A stretch of DNA of 64,000 bases from Cryptomeria japonica. Taxonomy: Eukaryota; Streptophyta; Pinopsida; Cupressales; Cupressaceae. Made by a program: the position numbers and the translations under genes. The notes under the pieces are model-generated. The model did not search any database and was not told where the DNA came from. It worked only from the letters and a program-made list of their open reading frames with translations. Location: NCBI RefSeq assembly GCF_030272615.1, contig NC_081408.1, positions 336,010,793 through 336,074,792 of the forward strand. The letters are read 5' to 3'. Positions 58,764-64,000 of the stretch are shown piece by piece; position 1 is the first letter of the stretch; every line of letters starts with the position of its first letter.

Positions 58764-61073
58764 TTATTTAAAGACATGATAGATTGAATGAGGTATTTGA
58801 ATATGACATGCTAAATGCTCAACTATAAGTGAGATCAAAAACATGTATAAAATGATAAAAATTGAAGAAGGACAGTTACGAGAAATCTTAGAAGAAAGAT
58901 GAGTGTAATTTATTAGAGCCTTATCCCTGGAGGAAAGGACTTTGTGATGAATAGGAGATAAAGATTCATAAGTGGATCTAGAAATTTGAGGGGAATCATA
59001 AAGAGATTTGTTCATCGCCAAGATTTCCTTATGAGGGGAATGAGAGATGATAGAAGTAGAAGATGATTTAGTTGAAGTGAGATCATCATCACTACTAAAT
59101 ATAGAATTCACATTGAGAGATGGTCTTTTAGATGCTTTGGTACGTTTGCAGGGATTATAGCCGAGTCCAAAGGCATAATTGTGAAAATTAGTCTCTAGAG
59201 GAACTTTTATCCCTTGTTCATGAGCACCACAACCATTTCCATGATACCCATGCTTAGCAAAAATGCGAAAACCACGACCATAACGATCAACCATTTCAGG
59301 AAGAGAAGGTGGTTTTTCATAAGACAAAGAATCAAACTCTTCATAATTAGAGGTGTGAGGAGAAGAAGTTTGAGAAGCGGCCACAAAATTATTGCTCATA
59401 GGTTCAAGTAAGACTGATTGATCTCTAGTTTCTTCCTTCTTTTTACCTTTAAGATCTCTAGGAGGAACCCTATACTCACCTACAAAGGTGGGATTAAAGT
59501 CAAGGGATCCCCAATCGTCTTCTACGAGAACCTTCTCAGGATCAAAAGCCTTTTCATGTGTAAACTCAAGTCGAGAAGGATCTTCTTCAGGAGCTTTAGA
59601 CTCATCCAAATAATTTTGATTATTAGAGGGTGATGATTCATCCATAGGTATCTTGTTTAACGAGTCATCACTAGAAGAGGAAGGCTTAGAAGAACTCCCT
59701 TTGGAAGTAGATGTTTGCAAGCAAGCTTGAAAATTAGTATCACCTATCAAGGTATATGTCTTATTGTTATAAATGAATTTAACTTGTCTATGCAATGTAG
59801 AGGGGACAACTTGCATACCGTGAATCCAAGGTCTCCCTAATAACAAGTTGTATGTTAGATTTCCCAACATAACATGGATAGGAGTAGGCAAAGTAACAGG
59901 TCCCACTGTGATGGGTAAGGTGATAATACCTAATGAAGACTTAGCCACATTATCAAAGCCTCGAATGGGACGAGAGTCAGGCTCAATAAGGGATGTATCC
60001 ACATTCATCTTATGCAATAGATTAATGCTACATACATTAAGGCCAGAGCCATTATCTACTAGTGTTCGTCTTATAGCCGTGTCATTTATGATAACCACAA
60101 TCATCAAGGGATCATATTGTTGTTGAATTTCACTAGTAGGCAACTCATCTTGGGTAAACACAATTTGAGCTTTAGGATTCATCACAGAGTTAACTAAAGA
60201 TGCTATATTACTAGATGTATTCGGTGGAGGAACATTCAAATCTTTCAAGGCATCTTGTAACATTCCATGATGAGCGGAAGAAGTTTGGATCAAATCCCAA
60301 AGCGATATCTTAGCAGGGGTAGCTTTAAGTTGTTCTATGAGATCATATTCCGTACCAAGAACTTGTGAAATACGTGGAGCTTGAGGAAGAATAGGTTGGG
60401 AAGGAGGAAGTGAAGTTGGGATAACTGGAGGAGGATTAGGTTGCCTATTGTTTCTTGTGTTATAGGTATGAGCAACCGCATGATAACTCTCTCTAGTCAG
60501 TTGCTTAGCATACTCATAAGGGCTCTTAGTAGAATAACCTCCTTGCACAGTAATAATAGGTTTCTTAGGAGTGAAAAAAGAATCATTAGCATAACCACCT
60601 TGAACCACTAAGATAGGCTTATTTAAAGGTTGAGAATTTTGAGAAGGACAAGCACCTTGGATAGTGAAGAGAGGTTTGTTAGGTGTTTCATTCACATGTA
60701 TCAAATTGATTGAGGATGGTTTAGAGGAATGAACAAAAGTGTTGGAAGAATTATTGATAGTCTTCTCTTGCACTAAAATCTTATCATGGATTAAATCAAT
60801 TTTAGGAGAGAGACAAGGAATAGGCATTGATGTTCTAGTAGGAAGAGTAATACTAGGAAAGGTCATATCATCCTCTATCATCAAAGGATCTACATGGGGA
60901 ATAAACTCTCTAGGAGAAGGATCAACATTACTCTCTAAAGTCTCACTTTTGAGAGGGAGATCTTTGAAAGAGATGTTAACCATCTTGCTTTGAACTAGGG
61001 TTTCCTTATGAGTAGAACCAAGTTGAGGAGAGGGAGATGCTTTATTTTTAGAGGGAGAATAATTGAGATTCAA
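58764..61073 (-). CDS. Element F protein, C-terminal part: retropepsin and G-patch-like
   Basis: About 769 codons open, ending at 58,764. Residues ~225-270 carry a pre-protease module (YDLIEQLKATPAKISLWDLI) typical of Tat-type gypsy. The retropepsin active site is RRTLVDNGSGLNVCSINLL and its second loop YNLLLGRPWIHG. A G-patch-like stretch follows (FAKHGYHGNGCGAHEQGI and FGLGYNPCK). The N-terminal ~200 residues are Pro/Ser-rich with repeated PIITVQGGY/PILVVQGGY units. There is no ATG at its start: the frame is continuous with the upstream part (61,137-61,991) across a single TAG, so it probably belongs to one ~1,075-codon gene. A non-autonomous element that keeps protease but not RT is unusual. 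Confidence 0.75.
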   Translation of the reverse strand: MNLNYSPSKNKASPSPQLGSTHKETLVQSKMVNISFKDLPLKSETLESNVDPSPREFIPHVDPLMIEDDMTFPSITLPTRTSMPIPCLSPKIDLIHDKILVQEKTINNSSNTFVHSSKPSSINLIHVNETPNKPLFTIQGACPSQNSQPLNKPILVVQGGYANDSFFTPKKPIITVQGGYSTKSPYEYAKQLTRESYHAVAHTYNTRNNRQPNPPPVIPTSLPPSQPILPQAPRISQVLGTEYDLIEQLKATPAKISLWDLIQTSSAHHGMLQDALKDLNVPPPNTSSNIASLVNSVMNPKAQIVFTQDELPTSEIQQQYDPLMIVVIINDTAIRRTLVDNGSGLNVCSINLLHKMNVDTSLIEPDSRPIRGFDNVAKSSLGIITLPITVGPVTLPTPIHVMLGNLTYNLLLGRPWIHGMQVVPSTLHRQVKFIYNNKTYTLIGDTNFQACLQTSTSKGSSSKPSSSSDDSLNKIPMDESSPSNNQNYLDESKAPEEDPSRLEFTHEKAFDPEKVLVEDDWGSLDFNPTFVGEYRVPPRDLKGKKKEETRDQSVLLEPMSNNFVAASQTSSPHTSNYEEFDSLSYEKPPSLPEMVDRYGRGFRIFAKHGYHGNGCGAHEQGIKVPLETNFHNYAFGLGYNPCKRTKASKRPSLNVNSIFSSDDDLTSTKSSSTSIISHSPHKEILAMNKSLYDSPQISRSTYESLSPIHHKVLSSRDKALINYTHLSSKISRNCPSSIFIILYMFLISLIVEHLACHIQIPHSIYHVFK

Positions 61074-61136
61074 GGAAGGTGAGAAACTATCAAGGGAGTT
61101 TTCAATCTTGATTTCATCCCCTTTGGCTAGGGTTCT

Positions 61137-61991
61137 CTAACGGGGTAGAGAATAATCTACACCTTCTTCTAATGGTTCATCCCAAATAGTGAGGTTGTTG
61201 AAAGGAATGTTTGAAGTATTGTCAATTTCGGGAGAGGAGATAACATTGTTTATTAATTCCTCATCCTTAGGAGGGAGAGCATCAATAGATGTGTTAAAAT
61301 CATCCTCTTTCCTCAAAATATGTTCAATATGATATTTAGGGGAGAGAGAATTAAGGAAATTGCTTATTATTTCATCTTCTTTCTCTAAGGGATGCTTATG
61401 GGTAAGACAAACTTTAGGAGAAAGGTAAGCATTTATCATTAATTCATCATCTCTAGTGGGAATTTTGTTGGAAAAGGAAATGCCATCACTAGGAAATGTA
61501 GGGATAATGTCATCTTCTTGCACAAAAGGATCCTCATGAAGGGAGTGTTTTTTAGGAGGAACATGAACATATTTCTCCAAAGATTCATGCTTAGGAAGGA
61601 GATCTTTGAAAGAAGTGTTCATAACCTCTTGTTGCACTAACATGCCCCCATTGGAAGGACCAACTTTAGGAGAAAATAAGTCAATGTCCATCAATACCTT
61701 TTCACTTAGAGAGGCATCATGTAGGGAAGGTGAAGTAACATTAAGAAAGGTGTTTATGATATCATTCTCTTCCTCTAGGATAGCTAAATAGGAAGGGCAC
61801 ATTTTAGGAGAATTATCAAGATCACTCTTAAAGACTTCATCCTTAGAGCATGGGAGAGTCTCAAAGGGATTGGTAGCAACTCTTTTAGGCACTAAAATGT
61901 TGTTATAGATAGGGGGAGGTTCTTTAGGAGAAGGAAAAATTGAAACAAGGGAAGCTAACCCATTATCACATCTATGAAATGAATGCATCAT
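61137..61991 (-). CDS. Element F protein, N-terminal part
   Basis: 284 codons from ATG at 61,991 to TAG at 61,137-61,139. It contains repeated modules with LSPKV, EDDII and SFKDLLPKHESLE motifs. Residues ~115-165 (QQEVMNTSFKDLLPKHESLE and onward) resemble the start of the downstream part (SKMVNISFKDLPLKSETLE), so the repeat array spans the stop. This argues that both parts were one protein and the TAG is a new nonsense change or a readthrough site. No capsid or zinc-knuckle motif is visible. Confidence 0.65.
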   Translation of the reverse strand: MMHSFHRCDNGLASLVSIFPSPKEPPPIYNNILVPKRVATNPFETLPCSKDEVFKSDLDNSPKMCPSYLAILEEENDIINTFLNVTSPSLHDASLSEKVLMDIDLFSPKVGPSNGGMLVQQEVMNTSFKDLLPKHESLEKYVHVPPKKHSLHEDPFVQEDDIIPTFPSDGISFSNKIPTRDDELMINAYLSPKVCLTHKHPLEKEDEIISNFLNSLSPKYHIEHILRKEDDFNTSIDALPPKDEELINNVISSPEIDNTSNIPFNNLTIWDEPLEEGVDYSLPR

Positions 61992-62307
61992 GACAACAAT
62001 TTTCCTCTTTCAAATGATAACACATGCAAAAAATAGAAGAAAATGTTTAATTTCAAGAAATGCAAGCACTTAGAATGTAGATTTAGAAAATGAAATTTAT
62101 GATTCAAATGAGTTCCTAAATCAGATTTGAAATTATTGATCCAAATAAAGCTATCCACAAGTTCAACAAAATTAGGGTTTTAGCAAAAATTTCCCCTAAA
62201 TTTTTGAATCTTGCAAGAAATTAAGACTTGTAAATACAAATTTGAATTTGAAATAGCATAAACACTCAAATTTGAAATCATAAATCAGAATTAGAGAAGA
62301 TTGGAAT
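61992..62307 (-). other. 5' untranslated region of element F
   Basis: AT-rich leader between primer-binding site and ATG. No feature recognised. Confidence 0.6.
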
Positions 62308-62326
62308 TCAGGTCGGGTTCACCAAA
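62308..62326 (-). promoter_or_regulatory. Primer-binding site of element F
   Basis: Minus strand TTGGTGAACCCGACCTGAA, one base inside the 5' LTR. It matches E's site (TTGGTGAACCCGATGTGAA) in 17 of 19 positions. Confidence 0.75.
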
Positions 62327-62327
62327 A

Positions 62328-63996
62328 TGTGTGGGAGAAAAAGTGACACTAAGCAAACATGCCCTAATCTCACTTTCAACCACACACTTGTGGAATACGA
62401 AAGAGCCTAGAGGTATCACACAATTGGCTACTTCTTTTTGTGGAAGAGAGAGCCACAGGATACCTATTAGGATTTCTATTCCTTTGTTGTAATTGAAAGA
62501 TAAAATGATGCAAGTTCAATCCCTAACCCCAAAGTGCAAGTATGAACTAATAACAAGATTACAGAATTGAACTTAAATGATGGAAAGCTGTAAACACAAG
62601 GACAAGAAAAGAATGCAAATGCATACCCGGAGTTAAAATCTGACTGAAATGTTCAGGACGGGGGCACGGGCACCACTGTCCTGATTCTGCCCCTGAAACT
62701 GCTCCGGAAACTGCTGTTTTTGCACTCTGGAAAAGCTGTCAAAAATGCTGAAAATGCTGTCTGTCAGGAGGACCAGGGCACCCAGCGCCCCTATCCCAGG
62801 GACCAGGGCGCCCAGCGCCCCTGTCCTGGCAGGACCAGGGCGCCCCACGCCCTTGTCCTAGCTTTCTGGGCTGGAATTTGGTGTGTTGTTCTGTCTCAGT
62901 CTGCTTCTTTCGGATTTGCAACTTGCGGTGTCGTCCGAGTTCCGAAACCTGCACTTATATCTGAAAAGGTGTTTGGGCAGCTATATAGGGTTTTGCCTTA
63001 GTCAAACCCCCGCTTCGGTGATTTCCACCTCCACGAATAGCCAAGTTGTATTGTAAAATGTATTGTGTGTGTAGACCTAGTGTGTGTGCAAGGTCCTTAA
63101 ATGCAAGAAAGCAAACTAGAGCAACCTAGAAAGTAAACCCTAATTGCTTGTAAATGATAATGTAAATGCTCTAAATCAAGATGCAAAGTGATCTAAAGCA
63201 TGAATAAAGGATATATTGAAGCTTATGCAAAGACATGAAAACAACATGAAATCATACCCAACCCTCAAGGGAGGAGTACAAGCCAATCTTCAGTCGGTAA
63301 TCTCCTATTGTTCTTCAATATCTTCCAAGCCCTAAATGGATGAATGAAATTGATAAATGCTTGATACAAGGATGTTGAATGTTGTTGAAGTCTTCAAAGA
63401 TCTGCTCTTTTGCTACATATGAGGTTCCTAAAAATGAAAATCGGATCCTTTCAAATGAAGAAAGAGAGCTCTTATATATGAAACCCTAGGTCGTAATTTC
63501 ATCTTTTGGCCGACCTAGAGATTGAATCTCCCACCAATTTCTTGGGGTTAAGCTTTATTTTATGATTGGATCGCGCTCCTAAAGTTTCAGAAAAAATGTC
63601 CGGGACCATGTGCACCGAGCGCCACGGTCCCGGCAACTTTTCACCAAATTTTCAGGGCCGTCAAATATGATGATTTTAGAGAGAATCCCGAAGTTACAGG
63701 TGATTTCGAGATGTTTTGACCCCCGAAATCAAGCCCCCAAGTTTGAAATAGGACCTAATTAGGGTTTTTGATTAAATGATATATAGGAGGAATAAAATGA
63801 AAGGGGCACACTTTAATGAAAGGGCCCAACTTTATGATGTGGGAGATGATAAAATAGAACCTTAGACCTAATTAATTTAATTAATTAAGTGCTAAAGGGG
63901 AAATGCAATGCAAAATACAAAATGTGCCAAGGCGGGTGCTAAACTAGGTGTGAAATTGTACCACCCTAGCAAGTGCGTACAATTTACGACGCTACA
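62328..63996 (-). repeat. 5' LTR of element F
   Basis: 1,669 bp, ending GCTACA on the plus strand at 63,996. It holds three GC-rich units (starting 62,770, 62,800 and 62,832) versus two in the other LTR. TATA-like sequence on the minus strand near 63,470-63,480. Confidence 0.92.
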
Positions 63997-64000
63997 ATTA
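63997..64000. other. Target-site duplication of element F (right copy, cut by window end)
   Basis: ATTA follows the LTR end and matches the first four bases of ATTAC at 55,424-55,428. Confidence 0.7.

Larger units (their letters stand above)
55429..63996 (-). mobile_element. Element F: complete non-autonomous LTR retrotransposon
   Basis: 8,568 bp. In its own (minus) orientation the 5' LTR is 62,328-63,996 and the 3' LTR 55,429-57,065; each begins TGTAGCGTCG and ends CCACACA. A primer-binding site (62,308-62,326) and a polypurine tract (57,066-57,080) are correctly placed. The interior encodes one long protein with a retropepsin and G-patch-like region but no RT, RNase H or integrase. The LTRs differ at roughly three dozen sites by eye, mostly transitions, plus one 32-bp repeat unit, so this is a fairly recent insertion. 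It lies in an intron of the transposase-like gene. Confidence 0.9.

Noticed and set aside
58764-61073. Viral (caulimovirus-like) origin of the protease protein of F
   Set aside because: LTRs, primer-binding site, polypurine tract and target duplication show an LTR retrotransposon; no movement protein or coat signature is present.

Overview
The window looks like intergenic DNA from a large, repeat-rich seed-plant genome, most likely a gymnosperm such as a conifer. I infer this from nested LTR retrotransposons, heavy CAG/CAA/CGA-to-stop decay and the lack of any intact host gene. I see no rRNA, tRNA, CRISPR or bacterial-type operon. Almost everything is transposon-derived, in layers of different age.

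Left third (1-17,189): the 3' end of an old LTR retrotransposon (element O) carries an antisense plant-mobile-domain (PMD) gene, a polypurine tract and a 3' LTR. A complete 13,000-bp element of a related family (element E, 3,409-16,408) is inserted inside that LTR, with a perfect 5-bp target duplication (CTTGT). E has LTRs, a primer-binding site, a polypurine tract and its own antisense PMD gene. In place of recognisable gag-pol it has a long Q/P/S-rich reading frame of unknown function, so it looks non-autonomous.

Middle (17,190-31,443): copia fragments on both strands surround two decayed copies (A and B) of a gene family I do not recognise. A third copy (C) lies at 46.9-52.9 kb. Each copy encodes about 1,100-1,200 aa and follows a long leader containing an array of imperfect ~100-150 bp units with conserved small hairpins and a GGGCCC-like end. 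This leader-plus-ORF unit is the best candidate here for something undescribed. Copy B is broken by a copia gag-protease fragment that ends in a 256-bp-arm inverted repeat.

Element D (31,444 to about 46,860) is a decayed gypsy element of the Tat type: gag, protease, RT, RNase H, a second (archaeal-type) RNase H, integrase and an antisense PMD-gene tail. Its RT is split by a copia LTR insertion with a 5-bp duplication, and its leader holds three clusters of 21-bp repeats. Its 3' LTR is missing, and copy C begins where it should be.

Right end (53-64 kb): a minus-strand, five-exon transposase-like gene remnant is interrupted in an intron by element F (55,429-63,996, minus strand). F is a young, complete, non-autonomous LTR element encoding a retropepsin plus G-patch-like protein but no RT or integrase. 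Its right-hand target duplication reads ATTA at the window edge and should be completed by a C at position 64,001.
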